Source of the DNA: [Clostridium] symbiosum
GTDB taxonomy: Bacteria; Bacillota; Clostridia; Lachnospirales; Lachnospiraceae
DNA length: 64,000 nucleotides
NCBI GenBank assembly: GCA_036419695.1
Contig: CP143946.1
Location: forward strand, 4,768,001 to 4,832,000
Direction: 5' to 3'
A program made the position numbers and the translations under genes. Below are positions 42,357 to 50,490 of this stretch, piece by piece (position 1 is the stretch's first letter; each line of letters begins with the position of its first letter). The notes beneath the pieces were generated by a model. It made no database searches. It was not told where the DNA came from and was given only the letters and a program-made list of their open reading frames with translations.

Positions 42357-42896
42357 TTATTTTGCAAATGGCATGTTGAACTGTGTTAACAGCTCACGTG
42401 CTTCTTCGTCTGTCTTTGCCGTTGTTACGAAGATGATATCCATACCTCTTACTTTGTCAACCTTATCATACTCAATTTCCGGGAAGATAAGCTGCTCTTT
42501 GATACCAAGTGCATAGTTTCCTCTGCCGTCGAATGCATTCGGGTTAACACCTCTAAAGTCACGAACTCGTGGAAGTGAAAGGTTGATTAAACGGTCAGCA
42601 AACTCATACATCTTCTCGCCGCGCAGAGTAACTTTACAGCCGATTGCCATACCTTCTCTGAGCTTGAAGTTAGCGACGGATTTCTTTGCCTTTGTCAGAA
42701 CTGCCTTCTGTCCGGTGATGATTTCCATATCCCTTACAGCAGAGTCCAGAACTTTAGCATTTTCTTTTGCTTCTCCAACGCCCATGTTAACAACGATTTT
42801 GTCTAACTTCGGCACTTCCATGACATTTTTATATCCGAACTTTTTAATCATAGCGTCTACGATTTCGTTCTTATAAATTTCTTTTAATCTAGCCAA
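42357..42896 (-). CDS. rplE: 50S ribosomal protein L5
   Basis: L5 binds 5S rRNA in the central protuberance. The 179-residue protein has PKLDKIVVNMGVGEAKEN and SVANFKLREGMAIGCKVTLRG. FDGRGNYALGIKEQLIFPE and the closing TDEEARELLTQFNMPFAK complete a full-length match. Confidence 0.98.
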   Translation of the reverse strand: MARLKEIYKNEIVDAMIKKFGYKNVMEVPKLDKIVVNMGVGEAKENAKVLDSAVRDMEIITGQKAVLTKAKKSVANFKLREGMAIGCKVTLRGEKMYEFADRLINLSLPRVRDFRGVNPNAFDGRGNYALGIKEQLIFPEIEYDKVDKVRGMDIIFVTTAKTDEEARELLTQFNMPFAK

Positions 42897-42919
42897 CTTA
42901 AATGTTCCTCCTCTCTGTA

Positions 42920-43225
42920 TTAGTCAATCACTTTTCCAGTTGCTTTTGCAACACGGACTTTTTTGCCATCTTTTACTTCGAAACCTACTCTTGTTGCTTT
43001 TCCATCAACTACGAGCATTACGTTGGAATAGTCGATAGGACCTTCCTGATGGATGATACCGCCCTGCTGGTTCGCTGCGGATGGTTTGGAATGCTTTGTA
43101 ACCATGTTGCATCCTTCAACCAGAACGGTGTTCTTCTTTAAGTTTACGGAGAGAACTTTTCCCGTTTTATCTTTGTCTTTACCTGCAATAATTTTTACCA
43201 GGTCGTCTTTTTTAATTTTATGCAC
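42920..43225 (-). CDS. rplX: 50S ribosomal protein L24
   Basis: L24 initiates 50S assembly and carries a KOW motif (KIIAGKDKDKTGKVLSVN). I place the start at the GTG 43225 (VHKIKKDDLVK), which follows AGGAGG by 8 nt. The earlier GTG three codons upstream overlaps the SD. The length is then 101 residues, normal for the family. Confidence 0.95.
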   Translation of the reverse strand: MHKIKKDDLVKIIAGKDKDKTGKVLSVNLKKNTVLVEGCNMVTKHSKPSAANQQGGIIHQEGPIDYSNVMLVVDGKATRVGFEVKDGKKVRVAKATGKVID

Positions 43226-43237
43226 AGTCGACACCTC

Positions 43238-43606
43238 CTACAGTACTTCTGGAGCCAGGGAAACGATTTTCATAAACTGTTTCTCTCTTAACTCTCTGGC
43301 TACTGGCCCAAAGATACGTGTTCCTCTCGGGTTCTTGTCATCTTTGATAATTACTGCTGCGTTCTCATCGAATTTGATATAAGAACCGTCTTTACGACGT
43401 GCGCCCTTTACAGTACGTACGACAACGGCTTTCACAACGTCACCTTTTTTTACAACACCGCCTGGTGTTGCATCTTTAACGCTGGCAACGATAACATCAC
43501 CAATATTAGCATATCTTCTTGTAGATCCGCCCATAACACGGATACAGAGTAATTCTTTAGCACCGGTATTGTCGGCAACCCTTAATCTGGTTTCCTGCTG
43601 AATCAT
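43238..43606 (-). CDS. rplN: 50S ribosomal protein L14
   Basis: L14 forms intersubunit bridges. From the ATG at 43606 (MIQQETRLRVADNTGAKELL; AAAGGAG SD) the protein has the usual 122 residues and ends MKIVSLAPEVL. An upstream TTG two codons earlier is less likely. Confidence 0.97.
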   Translation of the reverse strand: MIQQETRLRVADNTGAKELLCIRVMGGSTRRYANIGDVIVASVKDATPGGVVKKGDVVKAVVVRTVKGARRKDGSYIKFDENAAVIIKDDKNPRGTRIFGPVARELREKQFMKIVSLAPEVL

Positions 43607-43633
43607 GCCCAATACTCCTTTCTGATATTAAAA

Positions 43634-43888
43634 TTATCTTGCTTTCTCGATAATCTCAACAAGTCTCCATCTTTTGTCCTTGGAGATAGGTCTTGTTTCC
43701 ATTACTTTTACAGTATCACCGATTCCGCACTCATTGTTCTCATCGTGTGCTTTTAATTTGTATGTCTTTTTAACGATCTTACCGATTAAAGGATGTTTTA
43801 CGTGGTTTTCGATAGCAACTACAATAGTTTTATCCATCTTGTTGCTTACTACTTTACCCGTACGTGTTTTTCTAAGATTTCTTTCCAC
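43634..43888 (-). CDS. rpsQ: 30S ribosomal protein S17
   Basis: S17 is a primary 16S rRNA binder with an OB fold. I place the start at the GTG 43888 (VERNLRKTRTGKVVSNKMDKT), because AAAGGAG lies 9 nt upstream, inside what would otherwise be the first codons of a longer frame from 43909. The result is 84 residues, the usual size. Confidence 0.95.
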   Translation of the reverse strand: MERNLRKTRTGKVVSNKMDKTIVVAIENHVKHPLIGKIVKKTYKLKAHDENNECGIGDTVKVMETRPISKDKRWRLVEIIEKAR

Positions 43889-43966
43889 GGTAGATATCTC
43901 CTTTCCCATTCTAGGAATCTATATTATCCAGTTAAATTTGCCGTAATCTGCCCTGCATGTTCACTC

Positions 43967-44049
43967 AGCTAAGCTCGTAAAATACCTCGCTAAGTTTTGT
44001 GAACGGCCTCGCACTAGACTCGGAACCACCTCGTCAAGTTGCTTTCGGT
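43967..44049 (-). repeat. Intergenic repeat after rpmC (ribosomal-operon repeat 2)
   Basis: Directly after the rpmC stop (TAG), the minus strand begins ACCGAAAGCAACTTGACGAGG and ends GCGAGGTATTTTACGAGCTTAGC, close to the element after rpsZ. The last stretch matches R1 (1668-1689) apart from one inserted base. Confidence 0.72.
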
Positions 44050-44253
44050 CTATGCGTTTGCCTTCTCTGTAATAACAGTCTGGATTCTGGCGATGTTCTT
44101 GCGAACTTCTTTGATTCTGCTCGTGTTATCTAACTGATTTGTTGCGTTCTGGAATCTCAAGTTGAACAGTTCCTTTTTAGCAGCTACTAATTCTTCACTT
44201 AATTCTGCAGCCGATTTGGCTTTTAAGTCTTCTACGTACTTATTAATTTTCAC
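44050..44253 (-). CDS. rpmC: 50S ribosomal protein L29
   Basis: L29 is a two-helix protein near the tunnel exit. I place the start at the GTG 44253 (VKINKYVEDLKAK; SD-like AAGGCGG), giving 67 residues that end RIQTVITEKANA. The start lies 11 bp inside the end of rplP, so translation is coupled. Confidence 0.94.
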   Translation of the reverse strand: MKINKYVEDLKAKSAAELSEELVAAKKELFNLRFQNATNQLDNTSRIKEVRKNIARIQTVITEKANA

Positions 44254-44680
44254 TGTTATCACCGCCTTCTAAATCTGCTTTAGAAGCAATTTTGCACTTG
44301 CAAGGAAGTTTATGCATTGCAAGACGAAGTGCTTCTCTGGCTGTCTCCTCTGGTACACCCGCGATTTCAAATAATACGCGGCCTGGTTTAACAACTGCTA
44401 CCCAGTATTCAAGTGCGCCCTTACCAGAACCCATACGAGTCTCTGCAGGTTTTGCTGTAACTGGCTTATCCGGGAAAATTTTAATCCATACTTTACCACC
44501 ACGTTTGATGTAACGGGTCATGGCAACACGGGCTGCCTCTATCTGATTGGATCTGATCCAGCATGGCTCTGTGGAAACCAGACCATACTCTCCGTAGCAA
44601 ATAACATTGCCTCTTGTAGCTTTACCGGCCATAGAACCACGGAACTGTTTACGACGCTTTACTCTTTTAGGCATTAACAT
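44243..44680 (-). CDS. rplP: 50S ribosomal protein L16
   Basis: L16 organises the A-site region of the large subunit. The 145-residue protein begins MLMPKRVKRRKQFRGSMAGKA, contains RIKRGGKVWIKIFPDKPVTAKPAETRMGSGKGA-type sequence and ends shortly after MHKLPCKCKI. Its ATG overlaps the rpsC stop (TAATG). Confidence 0.97.
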   Translation of the reverse strand: MLMPKRVKRRKQFRGSMAGKATRGNVICYGEYGLVSTEPCWIRSNQIEAARVAMTRYIKRGGKVWIKIFPDKPVTAKPAETRMGSGKGALEYWVAVVKPGRVLFEIAGVPEETAREALRLAMHKLPCKCKIASKADLEGGDNSEN

Positions 44681-45336
44681 TATTTATCTCTCCCTTCCTT
44701 ATTTCCTTTAGCAGGAAGAACTTCGCCTTTGTAGATCCAAACCTTAACGCCTGTCTTGCCGTAGGTTGTTTCTGCCTCAGCGAAACCATAGTCAATATCT
44801 GCTCTCAATGTCTGAAGCGGGATTGTACCCTCGCTGTAGAACTCTGTACGGGCCATATCTGCACCGCCAAGACGTCCGGAAACAGATGCTTTGATGCCCT
44901 TAGCTCCTGCCTTCATGGATCTGCCCATTGCAGACTTCATGGCACGACGGAAGGAAACACGGTTCTCTAACTGCTGAGCAATGTTCTCAGCTACTAACTG
45001 AGCATCTCTGTCAGCTCTCTTAACTTCTTTGATGTCAACAAAGACTCTCTTGTCTGTTAACTTCTGAATCTGTGCTTTTGTCTTCTCAATCTCAGAGCCG
45101 CCCTTGCCGATTACAACGCCAGGTTTAGCTGTGTAGATGATGACTTTAACTTTATCAGATGCACGCTCGATTTCGATTTTGGAAATGCCAGCGCTGTATA
45201 ATTTCTTTTTCAGATATGTTCTGATCTTGTGATCTTCAACAAGGTTATCAGCAAAATCAGCTTCAGCATACCATTTTGAGTCCCAGTCTTTAATTACACC
45301 GACTCTTAAGCCGTGTGGATTAACTTTCTGTCCCAT
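44680..45336 (-). CDS. rpsC: 30S ribosomal protein S3
   Basis: S3 forms part of the mRNA entry channel. The 218-residue protein starts MGQKVNPHGLRVGVIKDWDSKWYA, carries the type II KH domain (VIIYTAKPGVVIGKGGSEIE) and the C-terminal GADMARTEFYSEGTIPLQTLRADIDYGFAEA. It is coupled to rplP. Confidence 0.98.
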   Translation of the reverse strand: MGQKVNPHGLRVGVIKDWDSKWYAEADFADNLVEDHKIRTYLKKKLYSAGISKIEIERASDKVKVIIYTAKPGVVIGKGGSEIEKTKAQIQKLTDKRVFVDIKEVKRADRDAQLVAENIAQQLENRVSFRRAMKSAMGRSMKAGAKGIKASVSGRLGGADMARTEFYSEGTIPLQTLRADIDYGFAEAETTYGKTGVKVWIYKGEVLPAKGNKEGRDK

Positions 45337-45348
45337 ATTTGCCTCCTT

Positions 45349-45735
45349 TTATCTCTCATCAAGCACGATCGTGATGTGGCTCATTCTCTTTTCGATTCTG
45401 TAAGCCCTGCCCTGTGCTCTCGGTTTAACTCTCTTCATTGTCGGTCCCTTGTTTGCGAAGCACTCAGCTACGTAAAGGTTTTCCGGGTTCATCTGGTTGT
45501 TATTCTCAGCATTGGCAATTGCTGATTCGAGTAATTTTTTTATTAAAGTAGAAGCATATCTGGGATTGTAAGTTACAATACCGAGTGCAGTCTGCACATC
45601 TTTGCCTCTAATGGCATCTAATACGAAACATGCTTTCTGAACAGATACTCTGGCATAAGACAGCTTAGCTGATGGTCTTGTATCCTTCTGCGCATTTCTC
45701 TCTCTCTTAATTTGGGATCTATGTCCTTTAGCCAT
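45349..45735 (-). CDS. rplV: 50S ribosomal protein L22
   Basis: L22 lines the peptide exit tunnel. The 128-residue protein has AKLSYARVSVQKACFVLDAIRG, the SAIANAENN segment and the tunnel loop region MKRVKPRAQGRAYRIEKRMSHITIVL. It lies between rpsS and rpsC. Confidence 0.97.
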   Translation of the reverse strand: MAKGHRSQIKRERNAQKDTRPSAKLSYARVSVQKACFVLDAIRGKDVQTALGIVTYNPRYASTLIKKLLESAIANAENNNQMNPENLYVAECFANKGPTMKRVKPRAQGRAYRIEKRMSHITIVLDER

Positions 45736-45763
45736 TGGTGAAACCTCCTTTCAAAAGCGTAAA

Positions 45764-46045
45764 TTACTTACGGCCTGCTTTCTTTTCGTCTTTTCCGTGG
45801 CCTCTGTAAGTTCTTGTAGCAACGAACTCTCCGAGTTTATGTCCAACCATGTCCTCTGTAACATATACCGGAACGTGTTTTCTGCCATCATGAACTGCGA
45901 TTGTATGACCTACCATCTGTGGGAAGATTGTTGAACGGCGGGACCAGGTTTTGATAACCTGCTTCTGGCCTGCTGCGTTCATATCATCCACTTTCTTTAA
46001 AAGATGAGCGTCTGCAAATGGTCCTTTTTTAAGTGAACGACCCAT
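45764..46045 (-). CDS. rpsS: 30S ribosomal protein S19
   Basis: S19 sits in the head and contacts S13. The 93-residue protein begins MGRSLKKGPFADAHLLKKVD and has TWSRRSTIFPQMVGHTIAVHDGRKHVPVY and GHKLGEFVATRTYRGH. It is the usual length. Confidence 0.98.
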   Translation of the reverse strand: MGRSLKKGPFADAHLLKKVDDMNAAGQKQVIKTWSRRSTIFPQMVGHTIAVHDGRKHVPVYVTEDMVGHKLGEFVATRTYRGHGKDEKKAGRK

Positions 46046-46065
46046 TGAATTACCTCCTTGATAAC

Positions 46066-46908
46066 TTACTGTTTACCGTTTCTTCTTCTTACGATTAACT
46101 TGTTGGAATGTTTGTTTTTCTTTCTTGTCTTAAGACCAAGCGCTGGTTTGCCCCATGGTGTACATGGACCTGGACGGCCGATACCGGTCTTACCTTCACC
46201 ACCACCGTGTGGATGGTCATTCGGGTTCATTACGGAACCGCGGACTGTAGGTCTGAAGCCCATATGACGTGTTCTACCAGCTTTACCGATATTGATCAGG
46301 TTGTGGTCTCCGTTTCCTACAACGCCGATTGTTGCACGGCAGATGATCGGAACCATTCTCATTTCACCGGATGGTAATCTAAGGGTTGCGTATTTTCCTT
46401 CTTTAGCCATTAACTGTGCGGAGTTTCCTGCGGAACGAACTAACTGTCCGCCTTTACCCGGATAAAGTTCAATGTTGTGAATCTGAGCACCAACAGGAAT
46501 CTGGCTGAGTGGTAAGCAGTTACCAACTTTGGCCTCTGCCTGTTCGCCGCTCATAACTTTAGCGCCAACCTGTAAACCGGCCGGAGCAAGGATATATGCT
46601 TTCTCGCCGTCTGCGTAGCAGATTAAAGCGATGTTTGCTGTTCTGTTCGGATCATATTCGATTCCCAGTACGGTTGCCTGAATTCCATCTTTGGAATTTC
46701 TCTTGAAATCGATGATTCTGTATTTTCTCTTAGCACCGCCTCCGCGATGTCTTACTGTAATCTTACCCTGATTATTACGACCTGCGTTCTTCTTACCTAA
46801 CGCTACAACTAATGATTTCTCCGGTGTTGTCTTAGTGATCTCAGAGAAATCAGAGCCTGTCATCTGTCTTCTGGAAGGTGTATATGGGCTGTATGTTTTA
46901 ATTCCCAT
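46066..46908 (-). CDS. rplB: 50S ribosomal protein L2
   Basis: L2 is close to the peptidyl transferase centre and needed for subunit association. The 280-residue protein has ITVRHRGGGAKRKYRIIDFKR in the N-terminal OB domain and the conserved SVMNPNDHPHGGGEGKTG loop near the end. A 228-bp gap containing repeats separates it from rplW upstream. Confidence 0.98.
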   Translation of the reverse strand: MGIKTYSPYTPSRRQMTGSDFSEITKTTPEKSLVVALGKKNAGRNNQGKITVRHRGGGAKRKYRIIDFKRNSKDGIQATVLGIEYDPNRTANIALICYADGEKAYILAPAGLQVGAKVMSGEQAEAKVGNCLPLSQIPVGAQIHNIELYPGKGGQLVRSAGNSAQLMAKEGKYATLRLPSGEMRMVPIICRATIGVVGNGDHNLINIGKAGRTRHMGFRPTVRGSVMNPNDHPHGGGEGKTGIGRPGPCTPWGKPALGLKTRKKNKHSNKLIVRRRNGKQ

Positions 46909-47136
46909 GACTCTAACTCCTTTCGTTCAACGCCTCCTGGCGTTTCTTTACGTTTTTAGAAGCCGCCCTGCGGACTTACGGATTCCTCCGTCTGTCCTTC
47001 GCAGACTTCGTTCTTTATCACGGCATAGTGTTCGCCGTATAGTTGCCAAACAACGAAAAGCGCGCTTCGCGAACTTTTCATTGCCGCTCAATCAAAGCCG
47101 TCTCCGGTGTTCCCCTTCGACTAAGCTGTTTTCGTC
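46909..47136 (-). repeat. Repeat-rich gap between rplW and rplB (ribosomal-operon repeat 3)
   Basis: No gene lies here. Directly after the rplW stop the minus strand has GACGAAAACAGCTTAGTCGAAG, a relative of the units after rpsZ and rpmC. It then has GAAAAGTTCGCGAAGCGCGC, close to a segment near 3505-3535 on the other side of the window. It ends with a hairpin AACGCC-AGGA-GGCGTT before the rplB SD. Confidence 0.65.
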
Positions 47137-47436
47137 CTACAGACCGCTGAAGATTTCAATCTCCTTGCTGTCTTCTGTGAGCTGAACGATTGCTTTCTTT
47201 GTCTTAGCTGTCTTACCGAAGGTCATACCTCTTCTCTTTGTCTTACCGTCAAGATTCATGGTATTAACGCTCTTTACTTTTGTTCCCGGGAACATTTTTT
47301 CAACAGCCTCTTTGATCATGGATTTGTTTGCTTCTGTATGAACTAAGAAAGTATATTTCTTATCGCTCATAGCGTTCATGCTTTTCTCAGTTACCACTGG
47401 TTTGAGGATTACGTCATAGTACTGTACGTTTGCCAT
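47137..47436 (-). CDS. rplW: 50S ribosomal protein L23
   Basis: L23 lies at the tunnel exit and docks trigger factor and SRP. The 99-residue protein has VILKPVVTEKSMNAMSDKKYTFLVH and the VEKMFPGTKVKSVNTMNLDGKTKRRG loop. Its ATG overlaps the rplD stop by one base. Confidence 0.97.
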   Translation of the reverse strand: MANVQYYDVILKPVVTEKSMNAMSDKKYTFLVHTEANKSMIKEAVEKMFPGTKVKSVNTMNLDGKTKRRGMTFGKTAKTKKAIVQLTEDSKEIEIFSGL

Positions 47437-48056
47437 TATGCATACACCTCCTCGATAGAAGCTACAGCAGCCTTCGTTGCCACTACTGTGTTATATTTTA
47501 AGATATCGTATACGTTGATTGTGTTTACGGATGCAGTCTTAACTGTAGGAATGTTTCTTGCAGATAATACTGTGTTGCCGCATTCGTCGTCTAAAACAAC
47601 AAGTGCTTTGTTCACTTTGAGGTTGTTCATAACGCTCTGGAATTTCTTTGTCTTGATCTCGTCGAAGTTCATTGCATCTACAACGATGAATTTATTCTCG
47701 TTTACTCTGCTGGATAACGCAGACTTAAGAGCAGCTCTCTTCTCTTTCTTGTTTAACCGGATTGTGTAATCACGTGGTGTTGGTGCAAATACTACACCGC
47801 CGCCTGTCCACTGAGGAGCTCTCGTTGAACCCTGTCTTGCATGACCAGTTCCTTTCTGTCTCCACGGTTTCTTACCGCCTCCGGAAACTTCGGAACGTGT
47901 TTTAGCTTTCTGTGTTCCCTGACGTTTGTTAGCTAACTGAGCTACAACTGCAAGGTGTACTAAATGCTCATTCACTTCTACACCGAATACAGCATCGTTT
48001 AACTCTAATGTGCCAACTTCGTTGCCTTCAATATTGTAAACAGATACGTTTGCCAT
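47436..48056 (-). CDS. rplD: 50S ribosomal protein L4
   Basis: L4 contributes to the exit tunnel and, in E. coli, represses the S10 operon. The 206-residue protein has SGGGKKPWRQKGTGHARQGSTRAPQWTGGG (tunnel loop), GVVFAPTPRDY and ARNIPTVKTASVNTINVYDILKY. It is full length. Confidence 0.98.
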   Translation of the reverse strand: MANVSVYNIEGNEVGTLELNDAVFGVEVNEHLVHLAVVAQLANKRQGTQKAKTRSEVSGGGKKPWRQKGTGHARQGSTRAPQWTGGGVVFAPTPRDYTIRLNKKEKRAALKSALSSRVNENKFIVVDAMNFDEIKTKKFQSVMNNLKVNKALVVLDDECGNTVLSARNIPTVKTASVNTINVYDILKYNTVVATKAAVASIEEVYA

Positions 48057-48083
48057 CTGTATGTTCCTCCTTTCCTTTAAAGC

Positions 48084-48719
48084 TTACTTACCAGCTTTTA
48101 CCGTTTCTTTAACTGTTACTAAGGATTTTTTAGGTCCTGGCACTGCGCCTTTAACAAGGATTAAGTTGTTGTCTGTATCTACTTTGACAACTTCCAGATT
48201 CTGGATAGTAACTTTTACGCTACCCATATGTCCTGGCATTCCTTTGCCCTTGAATACGCGGCCTGGTGTGGTTGCAGAACCATTGGAACCCTGATGACGA
48301 TGGAATTTGGAGCCGTGAGCCATAGGTCCTCTGCTCTGGCCATGTCTCTTGATGGCGCCCTGGAAACCTTTACCTTTGGAAATAGCAGTAACGTCAATCT
48401 TATCGCCTGCTGCGAAAACGTCTGCCTTGATTTCGTCTTTTACGGAATACTCTTCAGCATTCTCAAGACGGAACTCTCTTACATATCTCTTGTAAGCAAC
48501 GCCTGCCTTGTCAAAGTGTCCCTTAACTGGCTTTGTAACAAGTTTTTCTCTCTTGTCAACGAAACCAACCTGTACTGCTTTGTAACCGTCGTTCTCTTCT
48601 GTCTTAACCTGTGTAACAACACATGGTCCGGCCTGAAGAACAGTTACTGGAGTTAAAACTCCGTCTTCGTTGAAGATTTGAGTCATTCCGACTTTCGTAG
48701 CTAAAATCGCTTTCTTCAT
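48084..48719 (-). CDS. rplC: 50S ribosomal protein L3
   Basis: L3 helps start 50S assembly and reaches the peptidyl transferase centre. The 211-residue protein begins MKKAILATKVGMTQIFNEDG. The central loop contains GFQGAIKRHGQSRGPMAHGSKFHRH and GRVFKGKGMPGHMG. It follows rpsJ after a 124-bp gap that contains a GAACGC / GCGTTC hairpin. Confidence 0.98.
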   Translation of the reverse strand: MKKAILATKVGMTQIFNEDGVLTPVTVLQAGPCVVTQVKTEENDGYKAVQVGFVDKREKLVTKPVKGHFDKAGVAYKRYVREFRLENAEEYSVKDEIKADVFAAGDKIDVTAISKGKGFQGAIKRHGQSRGPMAHGSKFHRHQGSNGSATTPGRVFKGKGMPGHMGSVKVTIQNLEVVKVDTDNNLILVKGAVPGPKKSLVTVKETVKAGK

Positions 48720-48843
48720 TTTTTGACCTCCTGTCTTTTTCTACAGCGGAACGCGGGATTCGCGTTCATCCTAGAACAGTCCAGAAATCTATCTAAATCT
48801 GTTAGGATATGCATTGAATGCTTAGCTGCTGAATATTCGCAGC

Positions 48844-49161
48844 TTATTTTGTTTTCATCTTTACGTCGATGTAAACACCAGCCGGCATTTCGAGTCTCTG
48901 CAGTGCATCAACTGTCTTCTGGTTTGGAGCAATAATGTCGATGAGTCTCTTGTGAGTTCTCTGCTCGAACTGCTCTCTGGAATCTTTGTACTTATGAACA
49001 GCTCTCAAAATTGTTACTACTTCTTTCTTTGTTGGTAACGGCACCGGTCCGCTCACCTTTGATCCGTTTTTCTTTACAGTCTCGATGATTTTTGCAGCGG
49101 AGCTGTCTACCAGCTGATGCTCATAAGCTTTTAATGTGATTCTCATTACTTGACTTGCCAT
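48844..49161 (-). CDS. rpsJ: 30S ribosomal protein S10
   Basis: S10 is part of the subunit head and, with NusB, of antitermination complexes. The 105-residue protein has MRITLKAYEHQLVDSSAAKIIETV, GPVPLPTKKEVVTILRAVHKYKDSREQFEQRTHKRLID and ends GVYIDVKMKTK. It is the first gene of the S10-spc-alpha block and follows a long leader. Confidence 0.98.
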   Translation of the reverse strand: MASQVMRITLKAYEHQLVDSSAAKIIETVKKNGSKVSGPVPLPTKKEVVTILRAVHKYKDSREQFEQRTHKRLIDIIAPNQKTVDALQRLEMPAGVYIDVKMKTK

Positions 49162-49386
49162 AAAAAAAGTCGCCTCCTTTTCGTACTATTTAAGCACGAC
49201 AAGCGGTGACTGTACACATGCCCGGGTGTGTCCTCATGAACCTCACACGGAATCCTTCATCTACTTCCGGATAATTCTGTAGTTGTACAGTGACTTGTCG
49301 CCAGTTTCCTAACTTGACATTCGCTCCACGGAAAACCTGCCCTATCTCAGACAGCAACCTCTCGTTTCACAGCTATCATGCCACAG
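49162..49386 (-). promoter_or_regulatory. Structured leader of the S10 operon
   Basis: The expected transcript has about 225 nt before rpsJ. A long-range pairing is visible: GCGACAAG-TC-ACTGTAC near 49287-49303 with GTACAGT-CAC-CGCTTGTCG near 49198-49216, enclosing about 75 nt. It may mediate ribosomal protein feedback or antitermination. I cannot assign it to a described leader class. Confidence 0.6.
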
Positions 49387-49393
49387 CTTTGAT

Positions 49394-49422
49394 ATCATAT
49401 CATACATTTGCAGGGATTGCAA
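49394..49422 (-). promoter_or_regulatory. Sigma-A promoter of the S10 operon
   Basis: TTGCAA (49417-49422) and TATGAT (49394-49399) are 17 bp apart on the minus strand. Upstream (49423-49690) the sequence is AT-rich with several A/T tracts, possibly UP-element-like; I see no gene there. Confidence 0.75.
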
Positions 49423-49692
49423 GGATTTTTTACACTTTTTTTCTCCGAATTTCACGAATTTTCGGGATCTTTTTCGGTTAAATTGTACAAGAAAAAATTC
49501 ATTGAAAATGGCTTTGAATCCGGAACCTGGAGACGGTAAATTTTGAATGCCGCCTCCATATTCCCTGATTTTATTTTTCCCTGTTTTTGCTTATTTTATC
49601 ATTTATGCTCATTCTTTTTTAAAGTAATGGGATTTTTTATGTTTTCTGCTGTTTTTATTTTTGTTTCTTCCTATTATATATGGTGAAACGTT

Positions 49693-50361
49693 TCAAATGC
49701 CGTGCCTGCCGTCAAATGTTTTAATTACCTTGCATGGATTGCCAACGGCCAGGCTGTTGGCAGGGATACTTCTGTTAACAATACTTCCCGCCCCGATTAC
49801 CGAGTTATCACCGATTGTCACGCCAGGCAGAATAACGGCGCCCCCGCCAATCCAGACATTCCGCCCGATTATGATCGGTTGTGAGGTAATATGAAAAAAC
49901 GGCCGACCGGAACCGGGAGTCCAGTTTTCTACCAGCCGTTCATCAGGCTGTACCGGATGAGTCGCCGTATACATCTGGACATTTGACCCGATCAGTGACT
50001 TGTCTCCGATTTCAATTCTGTTGCAGTCCACAAATGTACAGTTAATATTAATCATTACATGATTACCAATACAAATATTTTTTCCATAGTCGCAATAAAA
50101 TGGAGTATCCACGGCCACATTCTGTCCAACGGTCCCGAACAGTTCCTCCAATATCGTGCGCCGGATCGTCCGTGCGTCATAGTCGGACTGATTATACATA
50201 TTCGTAAGCCGTCTTGCCCTTTTGATAATTTCAAGTATTTCCGGAGCATTCGAAATAAAATCCTCTCCCCCGAGTGATTTCTCCATTTCCGTTCTCTCCC
50301 TCCGTACTTCGTCCTGCCCCTGTTTTCCCTTTGGAACAGCCGTTCTGCATTTTTCCTGCAC
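49693..50361 (-). CDS. Sugar O-acetyltransferase (maltose/galactoside acetyltransferase family)
   Basis: This hexapeptide-repeat (left-handed beta-helix) acetyltransferase of the LacA/Maa type uses acetyl-CoA. The core has FYCDYGKNICIGNHVMININCTFVD, the catalytic His in MYTATHPVQPDER, and NVWIGGGAVILPGVTIGDNSVIGAGS. I choose the GTG at 50361 as start because AAAGGAGG lies 9 nt upstream, giving 222 residues. The first ~25 are an unusual charged leader compared with the ~185-200-residue family, and a start at the ATG 50286 is the alternative. The gene is divergent from an AraC regulator. Confidence 0.87.
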   Translation of the reverse strand: MQEKCRTAVPKGKQGQDEVRRERTEMEKSLGGEDFISNAPEILEIIKRARRLTNMYNQSDYDARTIRRTILEELFGTVGQNVAVDTPFYCDYGKNICIGNHVMININCTFVDCNRIEIGDKSLIGSNVQMYTATHPVQPDERLVENWTPGSGRPFFHITSQPIIIGRNVWIGGGAVILPGVTIGDNSVIGAGSIVNRSIPANSLAVGNPCKVIKTFDGRHGI

Positions 50362-50382
50362 TGTAAATATCCTCCTTTCCAA

Positions 50383-50411
50383 TTGCGGTTTGTACCCTCT
50401 TATCTTATAAT
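50383..50411 (+). promoter_or_regulatory. Promoter of the AraC-family gene
   Basis: TTGCGG (50383-50388) and TATAAT (50406-50411) are 17 bp apart on the plus strand, 80 bp upstream of the regulator. It lies in the short divergent region shared with the acetyltransferase. Confidence 0.65.
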
Positions 50412-50490
50412 AGATGGCAATAGAACGTAAGAGATAATTGTACGGCGAACTTATACTTTTGTTCATATTAAAAACGAAAAGAGAACAGAA

